From: Picochlorum sp. 'celeri'
Lineage: Eukaryota > Chlorophyta > Trebouxiophyceae
Reading direction: 5' to 3'
Length of the DNA: 64,000 nucleotides
Assembly (NCBI GenBank): GCA_010909725.1
Contig: JAACMV010000020.1
Location: 682,001-746,000, forward strand
The notes beneath the pieces are model-generated. The model did not search any database and was not told the DNA's origin. It was given only the letters and a program-made list of their open reading frames with translations. Numbering within the stretch: position 1 is the stretch's first letter; each line of letters opens with the position of its first letter. Below, piece by piece: positions 19,404 to 30,865 of the stretch. The position numbers were made by a program, and so were the translations under genes.

Positions 19404-19556
19404 CTTGTCTCTCACACACAAAGTATCGATTGTAACATATCATAAACTAGAAACCTATCCGAATGAATGCAATAGTTTTTACATGGGGTGCTTATGAATA
19501 GTTAAAATATCTGCGGCGTATTCAAACCCATAACGCGACAAAAAGAATCAAAAGAA

Positions 19557-21337
<1,781 letters not shown>

Positions 21338-21763
21338 GTTGATTGAATATTTATTTTAGATGAATATTTAAAATTCTCCAATGAGGGGAAGTGATCATGC
21401 TGGTGTCTTGTAAAATCGGTGGCCAATGCAGACTGAAGGCGCCACTTCTGTGCATTCCATGGAATTGGCCATGTATATATATATGGAGCTGAGTGTACAC
21501 TCACTCACTCAATCACCCAGCGAGTTTGGTGTCTTCTTTCTTCATGCCTAGATGCATCGTTATATGGGTGTTGGCCAACTACCAATTGATGAGCATTCCC
21601 AGGCAGAAGATGACTGGTCTCGAAGCAGTCCAATTGTCAGTGACATCTGGGTACCCACAACCTCTCCTCGAGGTGATCAACCACACCATGGTCTTCTTTC
21701 TTTTGAAGGTATACATTATTTGAATAATAATAGTAGATATCCTACTACTACGTACGTATAACC
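21338..21763. other. Divergent spacer SAHH / phosphopantetheinyl transferase
   Basis: A 426-base head-to-head region. GTATATATATATGG (about 21473-21486) is a candidate TATA element, followed by an ACTCACTCACTC run (21500-21511). A short open frame here has no recognisable content. Confidence 0.5.
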
Positions 21764-22852
21764 ATGACGAATTCTTTTCCGACCTCGAAGAAGAGTCCAT
21801 TGACTACGGGGTGTTGGGCGACCTGTCGATGGGGGGTCGATATCTCTAGGTGGACGCCAAGTGAGGAAGAATTCACGTTTCTGTGCTCTCATCTACTTCA
21901 AAAAGAGGAAGAGATCAAATGTAGGAAGTTTCGATTCGAGGCAGATAGGAAGCGGGCTCTCGTGAGTAAGCTTTTGCAACGATCTCTTGGGATGCGACTA
22001 TTCAAGCATGTGGCGCCATCTCAGTACAGTCATGATGATTTGAAGTGTATTACAATGGATACGACCAAGGGGGGGAAGCCATATGTCGTGACGACTGGCC
22101 CCTGTGAGCCAGAAGGAGCTGTGTGGGATGCTGTCCCAAACTTTAATTTTAGTTCGAGCCATGATGGGCATTACGTGGTCGTGGCGTCAGAGGGTGTTTG
22201 TATATGTGGATGCGATATATCGTCTCCGGGATCTATTCGAAGGAAGAAGGATCACGAGGAATGCACAGTAGAGGGGCTGAAACAGACGTTTCGTGCCTTT
22301 GAGCGGCAGCTTACAAGGAAAGAATGGGCGCGCGTGTATGAATCAGAGACATCAGTGGAGGCCATGGAGCGTCGGTTTACTCAATTCTGGAGTCTGAAAG
22401 AGGTATGTGATCATCATGATATACGCATTGTTCTTGAGTACTATATCACATAAATTTGTATCCATACCATGGTGTAGGCATTTGTCAAGGCAACTGGAAT
22501 GGGACTTGGCTATGATCTCGGCAAGATTGAGTTTGACATCTGCGATGATACAAATACAGCGACTGTGTGGATAGAAGGAAAAGGTCCAAGTGATGAATGG
22601 TCCTTTCATCTGCATGAATTAGCACACGGGCATTGGGTGTCTGTTGCTAGGGGACCCCCCAAGGCAGTTGTGGATGCCAAGGGTGGGTTCAAAGCTACAT
22701 TTCGACGACCCAGTCTCAGCTCGGAGGAGTTACACCAGAGTATCCATGGCTCTCGTGAACCCCCGTTCGATCTCATGACCGTGGCTGATCTCGTTCCAGA
22801 TCACCTCCAAGACGAGTATCAGAATCTTGTTCACATGAGGCCTACTTTATGA
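21764..22852 (+). CDS. 4'-phosphopantetheinyl transferase, Sfp/AASDHPPT type (2 exons)
   Basis: Join of 21764-22402 and 22478-22852; the 75-nt intron (GTATGT...GTGTAG, phase 0) falls exactly inside the signature FWSLKE|AFVKATGMGLGYDL. The protein is 337 residues. The other family motifs are present: basic FRFEADRKRALVSKLL that grips the pantetheine phosphates, GGKPYV, FNFSSSHDG and the metal-binding GCDIS. It transfers phosphopantetheine from CoA to acyl-carrier and related proteins. The N terminus is not a clear transit peptide, so a cytosolic site is more likely. The C-terminal 60 residues are not part of the catalytic fold. Confidence 0.9.
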
Positions 22853-22986
22853 AGTCATGAGCCTCTGTTCTCTCTCTCTCTGTGCTCGGATGTCACACAT
22901 CTCCCGTGAGACAGCGATGCAATAGAGAGAACACCATGCTGAAATCAAAATAGTAATAATAATTACGAATATTTATGTAGAAGAAC

Positions 22987-23711
22987 AATGCGGCCATTAG
23001 TCGTGGTACTAGCAATAGGTCTGTTGGTCTCTCTCGCCTTACCGCGTGCAACTGCCGTTCCAGGTACGCTCTGTTTTTCTTCCAGATCTGAAATCAATTC
23101 ATCAATCGTATAATAATATACATATTAAAAAAAGATGGAGTCTTTTAGCATGAAAGGCGCGGTTGAATTCAGCAACACGCACTCACGAGCGGTCGTTCCA
23201 CACCCACCCAGCGACCGTTACCACGTCAAGCTCCACACAATCTATTGAGGAGGAGTTTTGATATTGCCCTGCAGTGACAATCTATCCAGAAAACTGCTAT
23301 AAAAATTTTGATCTACTGGAATGGGACTTGAAGCGCTTTGGCCCATACGTCGTGTGTAAAGAAGGGACGGTCAGGTTTCGTTGGAAGGGAATGCACGGCG
23401 TCTTCCAGATCCCTTCCATTGCATGTCCATCGAATTTCACAAGTGGAGAGACTGAAACATATAAATTCTTAGCACCAGTGTCTAATGGGGGCGGGTTCGA
23501 CTGGAAAGTGCCAGAGGAACCAGGTCACTATTGGATCACCAGTCAGCATGCTGATGACTGTAGAAATGGCATGATTGCCGAAGTCTTTGTTGTCAACGGG
23601 GATGAAGATCCATTCCCTGCATCACGTGCAGTAGCAGTACCAGTAGTATGGAGCATGGTGGCAATCTTGGGCCTCGCATGGATGTTTTCATGGCAATTGC
23701 TTGTCTTTTGA
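22987..23711 (+). CDS. Secreted/GPI-like cupredoxin-fold protein with degenerate copper site (2 exons)
   Basis: Join of 22987-23062 and 23275-23711; the 212-nt intron is GTACGC...CTGCAG in phase 1. Exon 1 is a signal peptide (MRPLVVVLAIGLLVSLALP, cleavage near ATA|VP). Exon 2 shows the phytocyanin-like layout: MHGVFQIPSIAC, KVPEEPGHYWITSQHADDC, NGMIAEVF, then a C-terminal hydrophobic span of about 20 residues (a GPI signal or a transmembrane anchor). The first His and the Met/Gln-like region are kept, but the usual Cys copper ligand is not in place (ITSQHADDC instead of I-C-x4-HC). It resembles the copper-free early-nodulin-like branch of phytocyanins. Total 170 residues. Function unknown. 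Confidence 0.75.
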
Positions 23712-23891
23712 AGGATGAAGCATGTTTTTTTTTCCTTCATCATCCGATGAAAGTGTCCTTGTTGATCCCATTAATTATTACCGTAAACGTATTTTATGTA
23801 TTCTTCATATTTACTACTACTACTACTATGGTAGAGATATGAGTAGATTGTCATAAGAAGAAACCATCAATCGCCTGCTTGAGATTGAGAC

Positions 23892-24815
23892 ATGGCAGCA
23901 CCCTGCCGAATTCTTTCGTGCCAAGGGTGCCCTAGGGTCGGGTTTACTCGATTAAAGCGCATTATATGCATGAAAAATACCGATATAAATACTTTAGGAT
24001 ACGTATCGATGGGATCTTATCACTATAGAGCATCCCATACCGGTTCTGAGAGGCTAGAGTCGTTCCTCAACGGCACTCGCCCGTGGAAGCCCGTCTCGGC
24101 AATCTCATCTACTGTCGAAACCAGTCATATGATGTCAACCGTATATAGCCAAAGATGGATGACAGTATCGCCGATCATGTGTCGAGGAATCGCAGACCAC
24201 GGTGCAGGAGGAGGAGGAGGAGACGAAGGAGGAGGCCATCAGGCAGACAAGGTGGAGAGAGCAAAGGCATCTGCATTGAGGATGATTGGGAGGCGTTCTC
24301 ATTCCAGAGACGAATTGCGCCGTAAACTTCAGGAGCGTGAGTACGAAGACGAGGTGATTAGCTGCGTGTTGGATCGGTTGGAAGAGGTGGGCTTGCAGAG
24401 TGATGCTGAGCATGCTGTGATATTTGCTCGGTCAAAGTGGAGGCAGTCGCGGTGGAGTCCCAGAAAGATTGGTATGGAACTGAGTAGAAAAGGTGTTGCA
24501 AAAGAACATATTAGTCTTGCGTTAGAGAGCGTTTTTGGAGACGAAGGGAACATATCAGTCAAGAGATATATGGATGAGGAAGGGTATGGACGTGATCCCA
24601 CCGACATTGATTCGGTGTCTTCCTTAGGACACCCAGAGGAAGCATTAATTCAGGCTGCCATACGACAATATCAATCATATGGTTCTCATATTAGTAAAGA
24701 AGCGAAGAGGCGGCGTTTAACAGGGTGGCTGCAGCGTCGAGGCTTTTCGTGGGATGATGTCTCCAGGTTGGTCTCCATGGCCGAGTCACACTCTTCTTCT
24801 TCTTTTCACCAATAG
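23892..24815 (+). CDS. recX: RecX-family recombinase modulator, probably organelle-targeted
   Basis: A 307-residue protein. Residues 1-120 are basic and of low complexity, including a Gly/Glu-rich stretch (GAGGGGGDEGGGH). The RecX repeats begin near residue 135: ALRMIGRRSHSRDELRRKL, then LDRLEEVGLQSDAEHA, FARSKWRQSRWSPRKIGMEL and a last repeat ending in RRRLTGWLQRRGFSWDDVSR. Bacterial RecX inhibits RecA filaments; nuclear-encoded RecX in algae and plants is expected to act on an organellar RecA. The target organelle is not clear from the N terminus. Confidence 0.88.
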   Translation: MAAPCRILSCQGCPRVGFTRLKRIICMKNTDINTLGYVSMGSYHYRASHTGSERLESFLNGTRPWKPVSAISSTVETSHMMSTVYSQRWMTVSPIMCRGIADHGAGGGGGDEGGGHQADKVERAKASALRMIGRRSHSRDELRRKLQEREYEDEVISCVLDRLEEVGLQSDAEHAVIFARSKWRQSRWSPRKIGMELSRKGVAKEHISLALESVFGDEGNISVKRYMDEEGYGRDPTDIDSVSSLGHPEEALIQAAIRQYQSYGSHISKEAKRRRLTGWLQRRGFSWDDVSRLVSMAESHSSSSFHQ

Positions 24816-24871
24816 TACATGACATGTCTATGTATTCACACAAGATACTCTGCAATAACTGTATATATATG

Positions 24872-25192
24872 TTATGATTTCCCTGCTGCATGCTTTAATT
24901 CCTCCATTTGTCGCTGGACAACACTCTTATCAAGCTGTTCTTGCTTCTTCTCATCATGTGACTTTGCTATAGCCTGTTTCATATCGTCGTCCGTTGGCAT
25001 GCCATAGTTGATGATACCTGCTCCCAAGACTGGCCAGGTGAGGAAATATGCTATTTTAAATGGCTTTGTTTTCTTCTGTTTATAAAAGACGAACGCGCTC
25101 GCTGCGCAGGCAAGGCCAGCGGCGAGAAGGCCTTCCTTTTGGCGCAGCAAGGGCGTTTTTCTCTGGGTGCCTTGGCTCTTATCGTCTGACAT
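24872..25192 (-). CDS. Small membrane protein of unknown function
   Basis: A 106-residue protein with two short hydrophobic stretches (LLAAGLACAASAFVFY and IAYFLTWPVLGAGIINYG), a basic linker (KQKKTKPFK) and a charged C-terminal helix (MPTDDDMKQAIAKSHDEKKQE...). The order of membrane span, P-T-acidic motif and charged helix is reminiscent of the small UQCC3/CBP4 respiratory assembly factors, but this is too short to claim. ATG at 25192 is the first in frame. It is convergent with RecX (57 bases) and divergent from the helicase. Confidence 0.62.
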   Translation of the reverse strand: MSDDKSQGTQRKTPLLRQKEGLLAAGLACAASAFVFYKQKKTKPFKIAYFLTWPVLGAGIINYGMPTDDDMKQAIAKSHDEKKQEQLDKSVVQRQMEELKHAAGKS

Positions 25193-25506
25193 TGCCGTCT
25201 CTGAATCCTCTCCCTTTTTATGGCTTCATCTTCATCAAGTATATTAGGTATATTAAAGAATAGAAGGGACCTTGTTCTCAGAAGAATACAGGCATTATTC
25301 ATCAGCTACAAAAAAAAAACAAGTGTCATGGAGAAGATTCAAAGTCTGCTACCATTGTGCCAGATGCATCCACGATACCATGGGCATTGTACTACTATTC
25401 GTATTGTTTGAAAAACATTTAATTGGTATAGACAAATAGTAGTAATAGTGCTCGATCGGGGTCCCAGGACGAGCAGTAGTCGAAGATATTTCTTGTTACA
25501 CCAGAC

Positions 25507-27771
25507 ATGGGGACAAAGAGGCGTCCTGGAGGACCGAGGAAGAAAAAGGCAGATATTGAAAATGAGGAAATAGAAAATATTGAGAATGTATTAAAAGAGC
25601 AGATTCCGCCGTCTGGGAGTGATACTCTTGCAGCAAAAGCGAGTCATGCAACACAAGGACATGCAGACAAAAAACCCTTTTGGCTTGGAAGGAAATTTCA
25701 GGATTTTCCACTGTCCCAGTATACCAAAGATGCGTTAAAAAAGGCAAAATTTACCAACTTAACGGCAATACAGAGGGCAGCGCTTCCGCATGCTCTCGTC
25801 GGTAGGGACGTGCTGGGAGCCGCGAAGACTGGGTCTGGAAAGACGCTTGCATTCTTGATACCGGTGATTGAGAAGCTGTATAGGTTGAAGTGGAGCGTTT
25901 ATGATGGTCTTGGTGCGTTGATTATATCTCCGACGAGGGAGTTGGCGTTGCAAATCTTTGAAGAACTGAGGACAATTGGGTGTCACCATGAGCTGTCTGC
26001 TGGCCTTTTGATTGGTGGCAAAGATGTCGAGCAAGAGGCGAGTCGGGTGGGCGTGATGAATATATTGGTGGCTACGCCTGGTAGATTGCTTCAGCATATG
26101 GACGAGTCGCCCGATTTTAACGCCGATGGGCTGAAATTGCTGGTTCTAGATGAGGCTGATCGGATATTAGACATGGGATTTTCTGCAACTGTAAACGCCA
26201 TTGTGGCGAATGTACCCAAAGATAGGCAGACATTATTATTCTCTGCGACTCAAACGAAGAGTGTGAGTGCGTTAGCGAGGTTGAGCTTGAAGGATCCAGA
26301 GTATGTTTCTGCCCATGCTGATGCAGCAGCCCCCACGCCTGTCAAGCTTGAGCAGGCATATATGATTTGCAATCTCCAGGATAAGATGGATGTGATTTGG
26401 TCATTCATTAAAACGCATCTGTCCTCGAGAATTATAGTCTTCTTTTCTACATGCAATCAGGTGAAATTTGTCTATGAAGCATTCAGGAGGCTTCGGCCTG
26501 GAACACCACTGCGATGCCTGCATGGGAAAATGTCACAGCAGAAGAGATTGGTTGTATACGATCAATTCTGCGACTCAAAGGCTGGTGTTTTGTTTGCAAC
26601 TGATATTGCTGCCAGAGGGTTGGATTTTCCAAAAGTTGACTGGGTGGTTCAGGCGGATTGCCCGGAGGATGTGGCATCATATATTCATAGAGTTGGGAGG
26701 ACAGCACGGTACACGCACGGTGGTAAAGGGCTGTTGTTATTAGTACCATCGGAATGCGAAGGAATGGTCCGTGATCTGAAAGAATCAAAGGTTGAGCTGA
26801 AAAATCTTAAATATAACAAGGAAAAGATCCAGCCTGTCTCCCAGGCTCTCCAAGCACTCTTGTCAAAGGACGCAGAGGTCAAAACAGCAGCGCAAAAGGC
26901 GGTCGTGTCGTATTTACGGTCCGTCTTCTTGCAACCTAAGAAGCATATATTTGATGTTCAAAAGCTCCCTGCCACGGAATTTGCCTTTAGTCTTGGGCTT
27001 ACGAGTGTTCCCAAGATGAAAATTTTGGCAAAGGGGGAACAGCAGCAGGAGACTGAGGAGGCAATGGAGGGCCGTCCGTCATCCGAAAAGCTCGATCAGA
27101 GAGGTACAAAGAAGCATACAGATACAAATACTACGACAAGTACTTCAGATGATGATGATGAAGCCGACGATGGTGACTTTCTTGTGTTGAAAAGAAAGCA
27201 CTCGGTGGACGATGCCGCAAAGGATGATGATGATGAACAAGAGGCACAGAATGGTCGGGATCCGTCAACATTAGCAATCACGGCGAGTAAAAAGAAGAAG
27301 AAAAAGATGAAGATTAACGTCAACAAAACAACTGGGCAGAAAGTCATCTTTGACGAGGAAGGCAAAGCTCTAGACCCATTAGAAGCCCTTGCAGCAGATG
27401 TTGCCTCACAAGAGGCCAGCCATCACTTTGCGTCGGTTGAGGAACGAGCCGCAGCGGCTCAAAAAGCTCTTAAAGAGCGCGATGCAATTGATAAAGAAGA
27501 AATGAAACGTTTGAGGAAGATGAAGCGACAGGAGAAGAGAGCCAGAAGATTAGCACGAGAGAATGAAGAGTACCAGCAGGTATCTCTCCACCCCGTATCA
27601 GACAATGACGACGAGGAGGCCCATCACATCATGTCTGAGGAGGAGGAGGAGGAAGAAGAAGAGCCTCGCATGGATCCAGCGTACATGGGAATGCAACCGA
27701 CCCTGGAAGACCAGGAAGCTGCAGCCTTGGCATTACTTCGGCAACAAAACACTAGCCATACAAGGGCTTGA
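25507..27771 (+). CDS. DBP4: DEAD-box RNA helicase DDX10/Dbp4 (pre-rRNA processing)
   Basis: A 754-residue helicase. Q motif LTAIQRAALPHAL, motif I AAKTGSGKT, Ia PTRELALQ, Ib TPGRLLQHM, II LDEADR, III SAT, IV VFFSTCNQVK, V TDIAARGLDFP and VI HRVGRTARY are intact. The sequence after helicase core 2 (SECEGMVRDLKESKVEL) and the long Asp/Lys-rich C-terminal tail (about residues 520-754, with tracts EEEEEEEEEPR and KKKKKKMK) are typical of the nucleolar Dbp4/DDX10 group that acts with U14 in 18S processing. The conserved AIQ... Q-motif replaces the common PTP..Q.. form with AIQRAALP, seen also in this subgroup. Confidence 0.92.
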   Translation: MGTKRRPGGPRKKKADIENEEIENIENVLKEQIPPSGSDTLAAKASHATQGHADKKPFWLGRKFQDFPLSQYTKDALKKAKFTNLTAIQRAALPHALVGRDVLGAAKTGSGKTLAFLIPVIEKLYRLKWSVYDGLGALIISPTRELALQIFEELRTIGCHHELSAGLLIGGKDVEQEASRVGVMNILVATPGRLLQHMDESPDFNADGLKLLVLDEADRILDMGFSATVNAIVANVPKDRQTLLFSATQTKSVSALARLSLKDPEYVSAHADAAAPTPVKLEQAYMICNLQDKMDVIWSFIKTHLSSRIIVFFSTCNQVKFVYEAFRRLRPGTPLRCLHGKMSQQKRLVVYDQFCDSKAGVLFATDIAARGLDFPKVDWVVQADCPEDVASYIHRVGRTARYTHGGKGLLLLVPSECEGMVRDLKESKVELKNLKYNKEKIQPVSQALQALLSKDAEVKTAAQKAVVSYLRSVFLQPKKHIFDVQKLPATEFAFSLGLTSVPKMKILAKGEQQQETEEAMEGRPSSEKLDQRGTKKHTDTNTTTSTSDDDDEADDGDFLVLKRKHSVDDAAKDDDDEQEAQNGRDPSTLAITASKKKKKKMKINVNKTTGQKVIFDEEGKALDPLEALAADVASQEASHHFASVEERAAAAQKALKERDAIDKEEMKRLRKMKRQEKRARRLARENEEYQQVSLHPVSDNDDEEAHHIMSEEEEEEEEEPRMDPAYMGMQPTLEDQEAAALALLRQQNTSHTRA

Positions 27772-27858
27772 TTGCCAACCATACAATATTACAGCATACC
27801 ATTCACGAGAAAACAAAATAAAATTCACCGTCACAGTCTCAATGATTCTAATTGTGTA

Positions 27859-28968
27859 TCATGTGGTCTTGGGCAGAGTCACAGTCATGCAAGAGACATC
27901 AAACTCACTCGCATGCAGGACATCACACACCCGCTGTTGTGCCTCTGCACTTTTGCACACAAACTGCGCACTCCCATCTCCTTGACTACCTACACCCTTC
28001 CCACCATATATATACTCTTGAATTGGTTCATACGAAAGCAGCTGATGCAGCACTGGACTCCCACGCACACCCAACTGACTTGGACACATTGGCCCAGCCA
28101 TCTCATCAAACATCTCTTGTGCTTCACTCATCAGACGCCCAAGCTTCTCCATATCCCCCTCCGCAAGGTACATTGTCGCTCTATCAGTAATATCAAGATT
28201 CATATCACCCAACAATCGATGAAGATTACGATCCGCCTCGGTCTGTGCAGTAGGATATGCCCGCTGTAATTTTGACAAAATTTCCACCGTATCCTTGGAC
28301 GCCTTCAAATCGACTAATACCATATACAGCGTCTCCCCCACCCGCATCCTTTCAACCTTGAGCAAATCCCCATCATATATCATCCTAACAGTCGTCGTGC
28401 CAAACGCAACAGCCTGATCCATGCGCCCACATTGGCTCGGTGTTAAGCGTTCTCCTTCATACGCAATGCGCATTTCACCCCGCTGAGTCAGTCCAATCCC
28501 ATAACATACATTAAAAGCGCGTGCTACAAGCACGCAAAAAGCAGCAGAGCTCGACAGCCCCTTTTTCAACGGCAGCGTTGTCTTGTAATTATCCAGATAC
28601 AATCCCTTGACCTCAAACTCTGTTGCAATAACATACGCCACCCCAGCGGCATACGACCAAAATCCCCCTCGCTTTGCTGATTCAATCAAGACATTCTCAT
28701 CCATAGGATATTCGCATTCTTCAACCTCCCCTGTATCTTTGGTAGATCTCACCCGCAGTACAGGTTCCTCCAAACGATATGCCCGAGCATAGAGCCCGTA
28801 GTTTATCCCAGCCACGATTGTGCATCCTCGTGCAATAGTATCATTTTGACTGCATGAAAGAGATGATTTGTGGGCAGTATGAGCCAATACATGGACCAAG
28901 CAGACCGACGCACCTCCTAAAAGAACCGCTCCAGTCCGAGTGCTCACCAAGAAGACAGAGTCTTCCAT
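27859..28968 (-). CDS. GHMP-family sugar kinase
   Basis: A 369-residue protein of the GHMP kinase superfamily (galactokinase, mevalonate kinase and others). Motif 2, the phosphate loop, is clear: LPLKKGLSSSAAFCVLVARA. RMDQAVAFG resembles the galactokinase/glucuronokinase substrate-binding block, and GGKGVGSQGDGSAQFVC is motif 3. The N-terminal motif, usually G-R-x-x-L-x-G-E-H-x-D, is degenerate here: RTGAVLLGGASVCLVHV followed by TIVAGINYGLYARAY. The overall pattern is closest to glucuronokinase/heptose-kinase types, but the exact substrate cannot be called. No organelle signal is seen. Confidence 0.82.
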   Translation of the reverse strand: MEDSVFLVSTRTGAVLLGGASVCLVHVLAHTAHKSSLSCSQNDTIARGCTIVAGINYGLYARAYRLEEPVLRVRSTKDTGEVEECEYPMDENVLIESAKRGGFWSYAAGVAYVIATEFEVKGLYLDNYKTTLPLKKGLSSSAAFCVLVARAFNVCYGIGLTQRGEMRIAYEGERLTPSQCGRMDQAVAFGTTTVRMIYDGDLLKVERMRVGETLYMVLVDLKASKDTVEILSKLQRAYPTAQTEADRNLHRLLGDMNLDITDRATMYLAEGDMEKLGRLMSEAQEMFDEMAGPMCPSQLGVRGSPVLHQLLSYEPIQEYIYGGKGVGSQGDGSAQFVCKSAEAQQRVCDVLHASEFDVSCMTVTLPKTT

Positions 28969-29256
28969 TCACAAAAATCTCCTTTTCACTGTCCTTTCGT
29001 GTCATCTTGATGAGAAAGATTGAATTACATATGGCACAGCGTTCAGATGTCAGGTGTTATTCTTGGATGGCCCTGTCCCACGCAGCAGAGAACTGAAAAC
29101 TCCTTGATTCGAATGAATTCGAAATCCATATTCATATGGAATGCCGCAGGGCATTCCACAAACTTCATTTCCAAGTATATTCGACGATCAAGCTACAAAT
29201 AAGAATTAAAAAGGGCTTGTTGTCAATGGACGAGATACACAAGAAGAAGAAGCTCC
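28969..29256. other. Divergent spacer GHMP kinase / MFS transporter
   Basis: A 288-base head-to-head spacer, AT-rich, with no gene content seen. Confidence 0.45.
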
Positions 29257-30636
29257 ATGGATTCTCCCTCTACGAGTCCTCCTCCTCCTTCTTCTTCTTC
29301 TCGTCTGGAGTCAAAAGGGGCCATCCTGGGTATATTCTGTTGTTTAAATATTCTCATTTATTTAGATAGAGGAACAATATCAAGTAATGGGGTAAATGGG
29401 GATGGGTTACAGCGAGAGTTTGAGCTGAGTCTGTTCCGAGATGGGATACTGCCTGCTGGGTTTATGGTTGGGTTGCTTATATCATCGCCTATATTTGCGC
29501 ATGCATCCAAGACATCAGCTTCGATGAAGTTGATAGGGTATGGTCTGAGTATATGGTTTGTATCTGTTCTAGGCTGTGCCGTATCCTTTGGGTTTTGGAG
29601 TCTGTTGCTGTGTCGGATGATTGTTGGTGTGGGGGAGGCTTCGTTTGTGGCCCTCGCCTCGCCCTTCATAGATGACTATGCGCCCAAAGAGCATAAAACA
29701 AGATGGTTGGCTGTCTTTTATGCCTGTATTCCCGTCGGGTATGCGCTAGGATTTCTTTACGGAGGTCTTGTGGGGAGTTTTGTTGGCTGGCGAGCGGCAT
29801 TTGCGTTGGAAGCTGTGATGATGCTGCCATTCATATGGTATTGCTTTCGGACGAATATGGCACTGAAACAGAAAGAAATCCCACTAAATGATTCATCATC
29901 GGTGTTGGAGCATCGTGCTGGGTTTATCGCCGACCTGCTGCATGTGTTTCAATACAATATGTTTGTATTAACGACGATTGGTATGACGTGCTATACAGCA
30001 ATTATTGGGTCGTATGCATTCTATGGGCCGCAGGCAGCGACGTCCGTATTTGATATATCATCTGAGAAGGCAGATGTATCATTTAGTATTATGACGGTAC
30101 TGACAGGAATTCTGGGTACCTTTTTAGGAGGTCATGTGCTGGATGTGATTGGAAGTTCCTTGAGGCATGGCATGGCACTGGGGGCGTGCGGCCTGTGTGG
30201 GGGAGCCATATGCATCGCTGTTGCATTCATCACCTCGAGATCGTTCATCATGTTTTGTATATTATTTGGCTTGGGGGAGTTTCTGCTCTTCTTCACGCAG
30301 GCGCCCAGTAATGCTCTCATCTTATGGTCTGTGCCTCCACCCCTACGGTCACTTGCCATGTCCATGTCAGTGGTTTCTATGCATCTCCTAGGGGATGTGC
30401 CGGGGCCTCCGATTATGGGATTAGTGCAGAGTAGTATTGGAAATTGGCGGATGACCATGGCTCTTGCGACGATTGTGATTTTACTCGGGGCGGTGGCATA
30501 TGCTGTCGGGGTGCACGTCGCTCCTCATGCAAGAGATTTTAGGCAACCAACAGACACCCTGTCTACTGCTGCTGCCGATGTGTCTGTAGACAATGGCGAA
30601 GATGAAGAGTCATCATTACTAGTAGTACATTCTTGA
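29257..30636 (+). CDS. Spinster-like (Spns) MFS transporter
   Basis: A 459-residue polytopic membrane protein with about twelve predicted spans. Signature RMIVGVGEASFVALASPFIDDYAP, with the conserved GE and Asp, matches the Spinster/Spns lysolipid and sphingosine-1-phosphate transporters of the MFS. The N-terminal tail is Ser/Pro-rich and cytosolic. No signal peptide. The loop after span 6 (KQKEIPLNDSSSVLEHRAGF) is short. In animals family members export sphingosine-1-phosphate or lysolipids from endomembranes; here the substrate is unknown. Confidence 0.85.
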   Translation: MDSPSTSPPPPSSSSRLESKGAILGIFCCLNILIYLDRGTISSNGVNGDGLQREFELSLFRDGILPAGFMVGLLISSPIFAHASKTSASMKLIGYGLSIWFVSVLGCAVSFGFWSLLLCRMIVGVGEASFVALASPFIDDYAPKEHKTRWLAVFYACIPVGYALGFLYGGLVGSFVGWRAAFALEAVMMLPFIWYCFRTNMALKQKEIPLNDSSSVLEHRAGFIADLLHVFQYNMFVLTTIGMTCYTAIIGSYAFYGPQAATSVFDISSEKADVSFSIMTVLTGILGTFLGGHVLDVIGSSLRHGMALGACGLCGGAICIAVAFITSRSFIMFCILFGLGEFLLFFTQAPSNALILWSVPPPLRSLAMSMSVVSMHLLGDVPGPPIMGLVQSSIGNWRMTMALATIVILLGAVAYAVGVHVAPHARDFRQPTDTLSTAAADVSVDNGEDEESSLLVVHS

Positions 30637-30865
30637 CATGTTTTTGATGTATAGTATAGAATAGATCTTCATCATGATACTTATGTAGCATTGGTACACA
30701 ATGAATATTGTTGCATGAAAAACTCTGTGTAACACGAATCTTCTTCTCTTTTTCTCAACTCATTGCCTGTATGTATGTATGTAAATATGTATGTGTTCAT
30801 TCATGCACCGCTTTAGAAAAAAAATGTATTATAATGCAGCACGGCACACTAGTAATGCACCAATC
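30637..30865. other. Spacer between MFS transporter and ANK2
   Basis: About 230 bases of convergent 3' flanks with a TGTATGTATGTATG run (30770-30788). Confidence 0.5.

Noticed and set aside
27772..28269. 165-codon open frame on the + strand after the helicase
   Set aside because: Antisense to the GHMP kinase; the content is composition-driven.
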